Assembly: GCA_036396755.1 (NCBI GenBank)
Contig: DASWKG010000054.1
Coordinates: 1 to 37,134 of the forward strand
Source of the DNA: DASWKG01 sp036396755
Lineage (GTDB): Bacteria; Actinomycetota; UBA4738; CALAEC01
DNA length: 37,134 nt
Direction: 5' to 3'
Both the position numbers and the translations under genes were made by a program. Of this stretch, positions 25,877-32,965 are shown one piece after another; position 1 is the first letter of the stretch, and every line of letters begins with the position of its first letter. The notes under the pieces are model-generated. The model did not search any database and was not told the DNA's origin. It saw only the letters and a list, made by a program, of their open reading frames with translations.

Positions 25877-26044
25877 ATGAGCTACCGCAGGTACGTCCGC
25901 GACTTCTTCACCAACTGGCGCGAGTACGACGCGTCGGTCCCGACGAAGGTCGCCCTCACGCTCAGGAATCGCGCTCGCACGCTCAAGCGGATGGCGACGC
26001 AGGGGAAGGGCTGCTGCGGTCATCCCGGCGAGCCCGGGTGTTGA
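25877..26044 (+). CDS. Cys-rich basic mini-protein downstream of mdh
   Basis: 55 residues. The first 43 are basic and aromatic (YRRYVRDFFTNWREYDASVP, then TLRNRARTLKRM); the C-terminus is KGCCGHPGEPGC. Three cysteines and a histidine in ten residues suggest a metal or cofactor site. The ATG at 25877 lies five bases after the mdh stop, so it can be translated in the same message by reinitiation; no clear Shine-Dalgarno is seen. Codon use is like its neighbours (mostly G/C at third positions), which supports a real gene. Family not recognised. Confidence 0.6.
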   Translation: MSYRRYVRDFFTNWREYDASVPTKVALTLRNRARTLKRMATQGKGCCGHPGEPGC

Positions 26045-26059
26045 CAGGTTCCCCACGAG

Positions 26060-26075
26060 GGCTCCGGTCGGAGCC
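26060..26075. terminator. Hairpin after the mini-protein gene
   Basis: GGCTCC-GGTC-GGAGCC forms a six-base-pair stem 16 bases past the stop of the Cys-rich ORF, in the 61-base gap before the convergent icd2 gene. There is no T-tract. Confidence 0.45.
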
Positions 26076-26080
26076 ACGAG

Positions 26081-26096
26081 CACTGAGCCACTGAGC
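26081..26096. repeat. Two tandem copies of CACTGAGC
   Basis: The octamer occurs twice in a row, followed by a degenerate GGCTGAGA. It lies between two convergent genes. Too short to interpret. Confidence 0.4.
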
Positions 26097-26105
26097 GGCT
26101 GAGAG

Positions 26106-27170
26106 CTAGGCGAGCCGCCGGGCGATCGTCTCGGCGACCTCCATCGTCTTCGCCGTGCCCCCCATGTCGGGGGTGACGGCGCGGCCCTCCTCGACGGTGG
26201 CGGCCACCGCGGCCTCGAGGCGGTCGGCGGCGTCGTCCTCGCGGAGGTGCCGGAGCATCAGCACCGAGGTCAGGATCATCGCGATCGGGTTCGCGGCGCC
26301 CCTGCCCGCGATGTCGGGCGCGCTGCCGTGGACCGGCTCGAAGACCGCGTACTCCCAGCCGATGTTCGCTCCCGGCGCGAGCCCGAGCCCGCCGACGAGC
26401 CCCGCGCAGAGGTCGGACACGATGTCGCCGTAGAGGTTGGGGAGCAGCAGGAGGTCCATCGTCTCGGGCTCCCAGGCGAGCCACATCGCCAGCTCGTCGA
26501 TCTGCATCGCCTCGAGGGCGATGTCCGGGTAGTCCTCGCGATCGATCTCGAGCGCCGTGTTCAGGAAGACGCCATCGGAGAACTTCATGATGTTCGCCTT
26601 GTGGCCGACCGTGACCTTCTTCCGGCCGTGGCGCCGGGCGAACTCGAGCGCGAAGCGAACGATCCGCCGCGTGCCGGTCACCGAGATCGGCTTGATCGTG
26701 ACGCCGGCGTCCTCCGCCAGCTCATAGCCCGCCAGCTCGCGGAGCTTGTCGCGGAGGCGCTGGGTCTGCTCGGAGCCGCGCTCGAACTCGATGCCGCGGT
26801 AGAGGTCCTCGGTGTTCTCGCGGATCACGACGAGGTCGGTGCCGGGGTGGCGCGTGGGCACCCCCTTGATGTGGCGTGAGGGCCGGACGGCAGCGAACAG
26901 GTCGAGCTCCTGGCGCAGCGCCACGTTCACGCTGCGGAACCCGGTCCCCACGGGCGTCGTGATGGGCCCCTTGAGCGCGGTGCGCGACTCGCGGATGGCG
27001 GCCAGCACGTGCTCGGGGAGGGGCGTCCCCTCTCGCTCCATAACGGCCGACCCGGCCTCCTGCACGTCCCACTGGATCGCCACGCCCGTGGCGGACAGCG
27101 CGACGCGCGCGGCCTCGGACACCTCGGGCCCGATGCCGTCCCCGGGGATCAGCGTGATGCGGTGTGCCAC
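26106..27170 (-). CDS. Isocitrate dehydrogenase-family enzyme, paralogue 2
   Basis: 354 residues, clearly a paralogue of the 20748-21836 enzyme: MAHRITLIPGDGIGPE, KGPITTPVGTGFRSVNVALR and VTGTRRIVRFALEFARR are nearly the same. It keeps the canonical RENTED segment, and KANIMKFSDGVFL. The cofactor segment reads PVHGSAPDIAGRG, as in NAD-dependent isocitrate and isopropylmalate enzymes. It is either a second isocitrate dehydrogenase or a relative with different substrate, for example homoisocitrate or tartrate. The GTG at 27170 lies six bases after TAGCCT and has no Shine-Dalgarno. It is monocistronic and divergent from the cupredoxin gene. Confidence 0.85.
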   Translation of the reverse strand: MAHRITLIPGDGIGPEVSEAARVALSATGVAIQWDVQEAGSAVMEREGTPLPEHVLAAIRESRTALKGPITTPVGTGFRSVNVALRQELDLFAAVRPSRHIKGVPTRHPGTDLVVIRENTEDLYRGIEFERGSEQTQRLRDKLRELAGYELAEDAGVTIKPISVTGTRRIVRFALEFARRHGRKKVTVGHKANIMKFSDGVFLNTALEIDREDYPDIALEAMQIDELAMWLAWEPETMDLLLLPNLYGDIVSDLCAGLVGGLGLAPGANIGWEYAVFEPVHGSAPDIAGRGAANPIAMILTSVLMLRHLREDDAADRLEAAVAATVEEGRAVTPDMGGTAKTMEVAETIARRLA

Positions 27171-27203
27171 GGCGGTAGGCTATCAGGGCGTACCGCCACG
27201 CCC
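27171..27203. promoter_or_regulatory. icd2 promoter with overlapping inverted repeats
   Basis: On the minus strand TAGCCT (27182-27177) is six bases before GTG 27170. GGCGGTA (27171-27177) and TACCGCC (27191-27197) form a seven-base inverted repeat around this box, and GGGCGT/ACGCCC (27186-27191, 27198-27203) a second one. These could be operator or hairpin elements; which of them matters is not clear. Confidence 0.4.
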
Positions 27204-27247
27204 TTTGCCGGATCGTGCCGGGAGAGCCCAGGAGAAGGAGGTTGATC

Positions 27248-27856
27248 ATGCGCCGGATGCTCGCTCCGATCGTCGTGCTTGTGCTCGTGCTCGCGGTGCC
27301 TTCGTTCGGTGGAGCCGCCACCAAGGAGGTCACGATCAGCCCCAACGGCACCTCGTTCGACCCATCCACCGTCCGCGTCACGGCGGGCGGCGACGTGCAC
27401 TGGTCGAAGTCGGCCGGGGCGTTGAGCCACAACGTGCGCGAGGACGGCGAGCTGTTCCGCTCGGGTGATCCGACGAACGGCGCGATCGACTTCTCGGTCA
27501 CCTTCTCGGCGGGGAAGTTCCACTACTACTGCGAGATCCACGGAAGCGCGTCCGGCGGGATGAGCGGCTTCGTGAAGGTGCCGGTGAAGTTCAAGGGCGC
27601 ACCCGGCGGGGCGCCGTTCACCGTCACCTGGGCGCCCGGCGGGTCCGAGACCGGCTCGAGCTACGACGTGCAGTATCGGATCGGCGCGGGGGTTTGGATG
27701 AAATGGAAGCGCAACACGGCGACCGGCAGCGGGGTGTTCGGGAAGAACGGTGATCCCGAGACGGCCCAGAACGGCACCGCGTACCAGTTCCGGGCGCGCT
27801 CCGGCGACGGTTCCGCGAAGAGCGGCTGGTCCCCGAAGGCCTCGTTCACCCCGTAA
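27248..27856 (+). CDS. Secreted cupredoxin-like protein with C-terminal FN3 domain
   Basis: 202 residues. Signal peptide 1-23. Residues about 25-113 form a plastocyanin-like domain with a full type-1 copper set: H61 (SHNV), C95, H98 and M105 (YYCEIHG ... GGM). Residues about 122-202 look like a fibronectin type III module (FTVTWAPGG, YDVQYRIG, YQFRARSGD). ATG 27248 has an excellent ribosome-binding site, AAGGAGGT, with a five-base gap. The copper domain would carry electrons or bind copper outside the cell, while FN3 supplies adhesion or spacing. No oxidase or partner is adjacent; it converges on sdhB. Confidence 0.88.
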   Translation: MRRMLAPIVVLVLVLAVPSFGGAATKEVTISPNGTSFDPSTVRVTAGGDVHWSKSAGALSHNVREDGELFRSGDPTNGAIDFSVTFSAGKFHYYCEIHGSASGGMSGFVKVPVKFKGAPGGAPFTVTWAPGGSETGSSYDVQYRIGAGVWMKWKRNTATGSGVFGKNGDPETAQNGTAYQFRARSGDGSAKSGWSPKASFTP

Positions 27857-27897
27857 GGCGCGCGCGATCGACCGCGACCGGCGAGGTGAAGGCGGCC

Positions 27898-28608
27898 TCA
27901 GGGCCGGTCGAACATGATGGCCCGCTTCACCTCTTGGATCGCCTTCGTTACCTTGATGCCGCGCGGGCACTCGTCGGTGCAGTTGAAGGTGGTCCGGCAG
28001 CGGAAGACACCGCTCTTCTCGCCGAGGATCTGGAGCCGCTCCTTCGAGCCCTCGTCGCGCGAGTCGAAGACGAAGCGGTGGGCGTTCACGATCGCGGCCG
28101 GGCCGACGTAGCCGTCGTCGCCCCAGAACACCGGGCACGAGGTGGTGCAGGCGGCGCAGAGGATGCACTTGGTGGTGTCGTCGTAGCGCTCGCGGTCCTC
28201 GGGCGACTGCAGGCGCTCGCGCTCGGGCTCCTCCTGATCGTTGATCAGGTAGGGGAGCACCGATTTGTACTGCTCGAAGAACGGCTCCATGTCGACGATG
28301 AGGTCCTTCAGCACCGGGAGGCCACGGATCGGCTCGACGGTGACCTTCGGGGCCACGTCCTTCACCAGCACCTTGCAGGCGAGCGCGTTGTGGCCGTTGA
28401 TCAGCATCGCGTCGGAGCCGCAGATGCCGTGGGCGCAGGAGCGCCGAAGCGCCAGCGTGCCGTCCTGGCGCCACTTGATCTCGTGGAGCGCGTCGAGCAG
28501 GCGGTCGGTCGGTTCCGCGTCGACCGTGAAGGTGTCCCACCACGGCGCGTCCCCGGCCTCGGGGTTGAATCGCCGGATCTTCACCTGCAGCGAGACGGTT
28601 TCCGTCAT
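27898..28608 (-). CDS. sdhB: Succinate dehydrogenase iron-sulfur subunit
   Basis: 236 residues. Relays electrons from the flavoprotein to quinone through three clusters. [2Fe-2S] ligands: C58, C63, D66 and C78 (SCAHGICGSDAM ... ALAC); the Asp replaces a Cys exactly as in E. coli SdhB. [4Fe-4S]: C148, C151, C154 and C214. [3Fe-4S]: C158, C204 and C210. ATG 28608 overlaps the sdhA stop (TGATG). Last gene of sdhCDAB. Confidence 0.96.
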   Translation of the reverse strand: MTETVSLQVKIRRFNPEAGDAPWWDTFTVDAEPTDRLLDALHEIKWRQDGTLALRRSCAHGICGSDAMLINGHNALACKVLVKDVAPKVTVEPIRGLPVLKDLIVDMEPFFEQYKSVLPYLINDQEEPERERLQSPEDRERYDDTTKCILCAACTTSCPVFWGDDGYVGPAAIVNAHRFVFDSRDEGSKERLQILGEKSGVFRCRTTFNCTDECPRGIKVTKAIQEVKRAIMFDRP

Positions 28609-30341
28609 CAGTACTTCCGCTCCATCGGGACGTAGCGTCCCATCTTCACGGGCTTGTAGGCCAGTCGGACCGAGCCGTCGGACTCGCGGTAGGCGAGCGA
28701 GTGCTTCAGCCAGTGCTCGTCGTCGCGCAGCGGATGGTCGTCGCGGAAGTGCCCGCCCCGGCTCTCCTGGCGTGCCAGCGCGGCCGCCACCAGGGTGTCG
28801 GCGCAGTCGAGCAGGCAGCTCAGCTCGAACGCCTCCATGAGGTCGGTGTTGTAGACCTTCCCCTTGTCCTGGATCACCGAGCGTCCGTACCGCTCGCGGA
28901 GGCCGCCGAGCGACTCCTGCATCTTCCGCAGGTCCGACTCCACCCGCACCACGCCGGCGAGGTCGGTCATCTGCTCCTGCAGCTCGGCCCGGACGTCGGC
29001 CATCAGCTGCCCGCCGCCGGTCTCGAGGAGGCTGCGCAGCCGCTCGGCGGTCGGCCGCTCGGCGTCGGCTGGGATTTCGGGGGTCGGGGCGTCGGCGGCG
29101 TAGGCGGCCGCGTGCGCGCCGCCGCGCTTGCCGAAGACGACGATGTCGAGCAGCGAGTTGGTGCCCAGCCGGTTCGCGCCGTGCACGGAGACGCACGCGC
29201 ACTCGCCGGCCGCGTACAGCCCGGGCGCCGGCTCCTCGCTCTCGCCGACCACGACGCGGCCGTCGACGTCGGTGGGGATGCCGCCCATGCCGTAGTGGGC
29301 AGTGGGCTGGATCGGCACCGGCTCGGTCGTCGGCTCCACCCCCAGGTAGATGCGGGCGAACTCGGTGACGTCGGGGAGCTTCGACTCGATGATCTCGGGG
29401 TCGAGGTGGCGGACGTCGAGGTAGACGTAGTCCTTCCCGTCGATGCCCCGTCCCTCCTTGACCTCCTGGAAGATGGCCCGGGACACCATGTCGCGCGGGG
29501 CGAGGTCCTTGATCGACGGCGCGTAGCGCTCCATGAAGCGCTCGCCCTCGCCGTTGATGAGGATGCCGCCCTCGCCGCGCACCGCCTCGGAGAGCAGGAT
29601 CCCCATCTTGTAGATGCCGGTGGGGTGGAACTGGAAGAACTCCATGTCCTGGAGCGGGATGCCCCGGCGGTAGCACGCGGCCATCCCGTCCCCGGTGAGC
29701 GTGTGGGCGTTCGAGGTGATCTTGAACATCTTGCCGTAGCCGCCGGTCGCGAAGAGCACGGCCTTGGCTCGGAAGACGTGGAGCTCGCCGGTCGCCAGCT
29801 CGTAGGCGACGACGCCGGCGGCGCGTCCGTCGTTCATGAGCACGTCGAGCACGTAGAACTCGTTGTAGAAGCGGACGTCGCGCTTGATGCACTGCTGGTA
29901 GAGCGTCTGCAGGATCATGTGGCCGGTGCGGTCGGCGGCGAAGCACGCGCGCCGCACGGGGGCCTCGCCGTGGTTGCGCGTGTGGCCGCCGAAGCGCCGC
30001 TGGTCGATCTTGCCCTCGGCCGTGCGGTTGAACGGCAAGCCCCAGTGCTCGAGCTCGATCACCGCGTCGACGGCCTCCTGGCACATCACGTCGACGGCCG
30101 GCTGGTCGGGCAGGTAGTCGCCGCCCTTCACGGTGTCGAACGCGTGCCACTCCCACGTGTCCTCCTCGAGGTTCCCGAGCGCCGCGCACATGCCGCCCTG
30201 GGCGGTGCCCGTGTGCGAGCGCGTGGGGTAGAGCTTCGAGACGACCGCGGTGCGCGCGGTGCCGGAGGCCTCGAGCGCCGCCCGCATCCCCGCGCCGCCG
30301 GCGCCGACGATCACCACGTCGTAGGAGTGCTGGGTCGTCAT
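28608..30341 (-). CDS. sdhA: Succinate dehydrogenase flavoprotein subunit
   Basis: 577 residues. Oxidises succinate to fumarate on covalent FAD. GAGGAG (13-18) is the dinucleotide loop, and H43 in TRSHTGTAQGG is the FAD-linked histidine. FQFHPTGI and GEGGILINGEGERFMERY belong to the active-site and capping domains. SRGGHFRDDHPLRDD near the C-terminus is the typical helical-domain signature. The ATG at 30341 lies five bases after the sdhD stop. The order sdhC-sdhD-sdhA-sdhB and a two-subunit membrane anchor indicate a respiratory succinate:quinone reductase rather than a soluble fumarate reductase. Confidence 0.97.
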   Translation of the reverse strand: MTTQHSYDVVIVGAGGAGMRAALEASGTARTAVVSKLYPTRSHTGTAQGGMCAALGNLEEDTWEWHAFDTVKGGDYLPDQPAVDVMCQEAVDAVIELEHWGLPFNRTAEGKIDQRRFGGHTRNHGEAPVRRACFAADRTGHMILQTLYQQCIKRDVRFYNEFYVLDVLMNDGRAAGVVAYELATGELHVFRAKAVLFATGGYGKMFKITSNAHTLTGDGMAACYRRGIPLQDMEFFQFHPTGIYKMGILLSEAVRGEGGILINGEGERFMERYAPSIKDLAPRDMVSRAIFQEVKEGRGIDGKDYVYLDVRHLDPEIIESKLPDVTEFARIYLGVEPTTEPVPIQPTAHYGMGGIPTDVDGRVVVGESEEPAPGLYAAGECACVSVHGANRLGTNSLLDIVVFGKRGGAHAAAYAADAPTPEIPADAERPTAERLRSLLETGGGQLMADVRAELQEQMTDLAGVVRVESDLRKMQESLGGLRERYGRSVIQDKGKVYNTDLMEAFELSCLLDCADTLVAAALARQESRGGHFRDDHPLRDDEHWLKHSLAYRESDGSVRLAYKPVKMGRYVPMERKY

Positions 30342-30346
30342 GAGGC

Positions 30347-30754
30347 TCAGAAGCCGAAGGCCGAGGGGTCGAAGGTGAACACGATGATCGTTCCGAGGGC
30401 GAACAGGACGAGGCCGGTGATCGCGAAGATCGAGTTCCAGGCGAGGCGCCCGCCGGGGGTCTTCACGTAGTCCTGCACGATCACGCGCACGCCGTTGATG
30501 CCGTGCAGCAGCGCGAGCGAGAGGAGCAGCCAGTCCCAGGTGCGCCAGAACGCGCTGCCCCATCGCTCGACCACGAATTCGTAGTCGACGCGCTGCACCC
30601 CCTCGCCGAGCACGTGCATGATCAGCACGTGCCCGACCGCGAGGAAGAGCAGCATGATGCCCGACAGGCGCATGAAGAGCCACGAGTACAGCTCGAAGCG
30701 CGACCGGGAGCGCGGCGGCGCCGGCGCGCGCGAGGGCCGGGTCACGACGGCCAT
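30347..30754 (-). CDS. sdhD: Succinate dehydrogenase membrane anchor subunit SdhD
   Basis: 135 residues with three predicted helices (about 29-48, 72-92 and 107-127) after a basic, proline-rich head. Candidate haem-b ligands are H42 in AVGHVLIMHV and H84 in LLHGINGVR. The latter motif recurs in SdhC (FHALNGVR), suggesting a two-haem anchor. ATG 30754 has a Shine-Dalgarno (GGGAGG) five to six bases upstream and lies ten bases after the sdhC stop. Confidence 0.9.
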   Translation of the reverse strand: MAVVTRPSRAPAPPRSRSRFELYSWLFMRLSGIMLLFLAVGHVLIMHVLGEGVQRVDYEFVVERWGSAFWRTWDWLLLSLALLHGINGVRVIVQDYVKTPGGRLAWNSIFAITGLVLFALGTIIVFTFDPSAFGF

Positions 30755-30764
30755 GCGGCCTCCC

Positions 30765-31157
30765 TCATCCGAAGACCGCCTCGATGATGCGCCGGCCCAT
30801 CAGGAAGGTGATCGGCGCCATCGACGCGAGGAACACCGCGTAGGTGGTGAGGATCAGCCGGCGGTTGTGGACGGTCGCGGCCGGCCAGAAGTCGATGATC
30901 ATGATGCGGACCCCGTTGAGCGCGTGGAAGATGACCGCGCCCACGAGCCCGAGCTCCATGACCTGCACGATCGGGCTGTGGTAGAGCTCGATGACCGTGT
31001 TGTAGGTGTCGGGGCCCCACGCGACGAGCGCGGTGTCGACGATATGGGCGAACAGGAACAGGAGGACCCCGACGCCGGTGATGCGGTGGAGGATCCAGGT
31101 CCACTGGCCCTCGCGCCCCCGGTAGAGGCTCCCCATCTCCTTGGCGTACCTGCTCAC
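30765..31157 (-). CDS. sdhC: Succinate dehydrogenase cytochrome b subunit SdhC
   Basis: 130 residues, three helices. The signature W-x-LHRITGVGVLLFLFAH (20-38) includes candidate haem ligand H38; H78 in VIFHALNGVR is the second. The chosen start is GTG 31157, nine bases after TACCCT, giving MSRYAKEMGSLYRGREG; the ATG seven codons later (31136) follows AAGGAG, but that leaves only one base between the two, so it is less likely. It heads the sdhCDAB operon, divergent from the RTX-protein gene. Confidence 0.9.
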   Translation of the reverse strand: MSRYAKEMGSLYRGREGQWTWILHRITGVGVLLFLFAHIVDTALVAWGPDTYNTVIELYHSPIVQVMELGLVGAVIFHALNGVRIMIIDFWPAATVHNRRLILTTYAVFLASMAPITFLMGRRIIEAVFG

Positions 31158-31166
31158 GGCGCTGTG

Positions 31167-31172
31167 AGGGTA
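31167..31172 (-). promoter_or_regulatory. -10 element of the sdhCDAB operon (leaderless)
   Basis: TACCCT on the minus strand, nine bases before GTG 31157. Confidence 0.35.
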
Positions 31173-31209
31173 GCCGAGCGAAGGAGGCCCCAGCAACCGC
31201 GGGCGCAGG

Positions 31210-31235
31210 TTGACCGATTTGCCCCGTGCTAGCAT
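31210..31235 (+). promoter_or_regulatory. Promoter of the RTX-protein gene
   Basis: TTGACC (31210-31215) and an extended -10 box, TGC-TAGCAT (31227-31235), are 14 bases apart, shorter than the usual 17, so the extended -10 may do most of the work. The ATG at 31247 follows 11 bases later without a Shine-Dalgarno. Confidence 0.45.
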
Positions 31236-31246
31236 CGAAGGCATCC

Positions 31247-32965
31247 ATGCGGTTCCTCACCGGATCCCTCCTTCTTTCGTTCGCCGTGGCGCCCATGCCC
31301 GTCGGAGCCGCGGCCCCGACCTCGTGCACGTTCGCGAGCCCCACGCTCACCCTGGTCACCGATGAGGCGGTGGGCCCGGTCCGGGTCGTCCGCGCCGGCG
31401 AGGCGATCGAGGTGTACGTGGGCGACTCGCTGTTGCCGTGCGGGGTCCCCGGGCCGACGGTGGAGACCCTGCAGGACGTGCTCGTCGAGGGAGGGACCGT
31501 CTTCGTCATCGACCTCACCGGCGGGCCGTTCTCGGGCTCGGGCGGCGACATCGACTTCGACGTGGACCTGGGGGTCGGCGCCATCGATCAGCTCGCGGTG
31601 ATCGGGACCGCCGACGACGACCACATCGTCGTCGAGACGCGGTCGGTCGACCTGAACCGGGGGCCCGCCAGCGTCGGCGCCGACGTCCGGCTCACCTCGG
31701 TCGACCGGCTGACGATGCGGCTCGGCGCGGGGAACGACACCGTGGACGCCGAATCGGCGATGATCCCGCTCACGATCTACGGCGAGGACGGCAACGATGC
31801 GCTGACGACCTCCTTCCGGCCGGACTTCCTCGTCGGTGGGCCGGGCGACGATACGCTCGAGTCTGGGGGAGGCCCCGACGCGCTCCTCGGCGGCGACGGG
31901 GCCGACGTCCTCGTCGCGGGGAGAGGGAGCGACTACCTGGCCGGCGGTCCGGGAGCCGACCGTGAGGAGGGCGGCGAGGGAGACGACCTGCTCGACCAGG
32001 GCCCCGTCCCGGACGGCGCCGACATCCTTTCGGGTGGCACCGGCCGGGACACCATCGCCTACGACCGCCGCGACGGCGATCTCGTGCTGGCCGCGGGCGA
32101 CGTGACGCCCGACGGGGAGGCGGGGGAGGGGGACCTCCTGCTGGCCGGGTTCGAGGCGCTGCTCGCCGGCTCCGGCGACGACGTGCTGACCGGGGGCGAC
32201 GGGCCCGATGCCCTGTTCGGAGGCGACGGCGACGACACGATGTCGGGGGGCGACGGCGACGACCAACTGGCGGGGGGCGGAGGCGACGACGCGATCGACG
32301 GCGGGCCCGGGACCGACGAGGTCGCCCACCCCGAGGCCTCCGGGCCCGTGCGGATCGACCTGTCGGCGGGAATCGCCACCGGTGAGGGGACCGACACGCT
32401 CGTCGCCGTGGAGAGCGCCGAGGGCGGGCCCTTCGATGACGAGCTGATCGGCGACGCGGGGCCGAACTCGCTCGACGGGCGCTCGGGCGCCGATCGCCTG
32501 ATCGGCGGGGCGGGCGACGACGCGCTCCGCGGCGGAGCGGGGTCCGACACCGTCGCCTTCCCGGAGGCGCCGGGCCCCGTGACCGTGGACCTCTCGGCGG
32601 GCGATGCCTCCGGCGACGGCGCCGACTCCCTCAGGGGCATCGAGAACGCCGAGGGCACCCCGGGGGACGATGTGCTCATCGGCGACGACGCCGACAACGA
32701 TCTGTGGGGAGGCGGCGGCGAGGACCGGCTCGTCGGCGGCGTGGGGAGCGACGAGCTCGACGGCGGGCCGGGCATCGACGCGCTCGACGGCAGCTCGGGG
32801 GCCGACCGGCTCGACGCGGGTGAGGGGGACGATTCGGTGCTCGGCGCCGGGGGCCCCGACGAGCTGTGGGGCGGACCGGGCGCCGACCTGATCGACGGCG
32901 GCCCCGGCAAGGACTCGTGCCCGGACCGCACGAGCGAGGACGAGGTCTTCGGATGCGAGCGGTAG
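31247..32965 (+). CDS. Secreted RTX-type calcium-binding repeat protein
   Basis: 572 residues. Signal peptide 1-23. The first ~180 residues form a beta-rich domain without known motifs. From about residue 195 to the end there are some 20 RTX nonapeptides (GGxGxDxLx: GGPGDDTLE, GGDGADVLV, GGAGDDALR). Such repeats fold into calcium-binding beta-rolls once outside the cell. Two longer units are near copies: VAHPEASGPVRIDLSAG and VAFPEAPGPVTVDLSAG, each followed by a nonapeptide run. The tail KDSCPDRTSEDEVFGCER is a common end in actinobacterial calcium-repeat proteins. No protease or lipase domain is visible, so adhesion or surface scaffolding is more likely. ATG 31247 starts directly after the promoter. 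The stop overlaps the sulfatase gene. Confidence 0.9.
   Translation: MRFLTGSLLLSFAVAPMPVGAAAPTSCTFASPTLTLVTDEAVGPVRVVRAGEAIEVYVGDSLLPCGVPGPTVETLQDVLVEGGTVFVIDLTGGPFSGSGGDIDFDVDLGVGAIDQLAVIGTADDDHIVVETRSVDLNRGPASVGADVRLTSVDRLTMRLGAGNDTVDAESAMIPLTIYGEDGNDALTTSFRPDFLVGGPGDDTLESGGGPDALLGGDGADVLVAGRGSDYLAGGPGADREEGGEGDDLLDQGPVPDGADILSGGTGRDTIAYDRRDGDLVLAAGDVTPDGEAGEGDLLLAGFEALLAGSGDDVLTGGDGPDALFGGDGDDTMSGGDGDDQLAGGGGDDAIDGGPGTDEVAHPEASGPVRIDLSAGIATGEGTDTLVAVESAEGGPFDDELIGDAGPNSLDGRSGADRLIGGAGDDALRGGAGSDTVAFPEAPGPVTVDLSAGDASGDGADSLRGIENAEGTPGDDVLIGDDADNDLWGGGGEDRLVGGVGSDELDGGPGIDALDGSSGADRLDAGEGDDSVLGAGGPDELWGGPGADLIDGGPGKDSCPDRTSEDEVFGCER

Noticed and set aside
27898..28608. SdhB [2Fe-2S] site with Asp in place of a Cys (D66) as a defect
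   Set aside because: E. coli SdhB has the same Asp ligand, so it is a normal variant.
31850..32930. Repetitive GGCGACGACG-type DNA considered as a minisatellite or CRISPR-like array
   Set aside because: The repeats are imperfect and have a 27-base coding period; they encode RTX nonapeptides.
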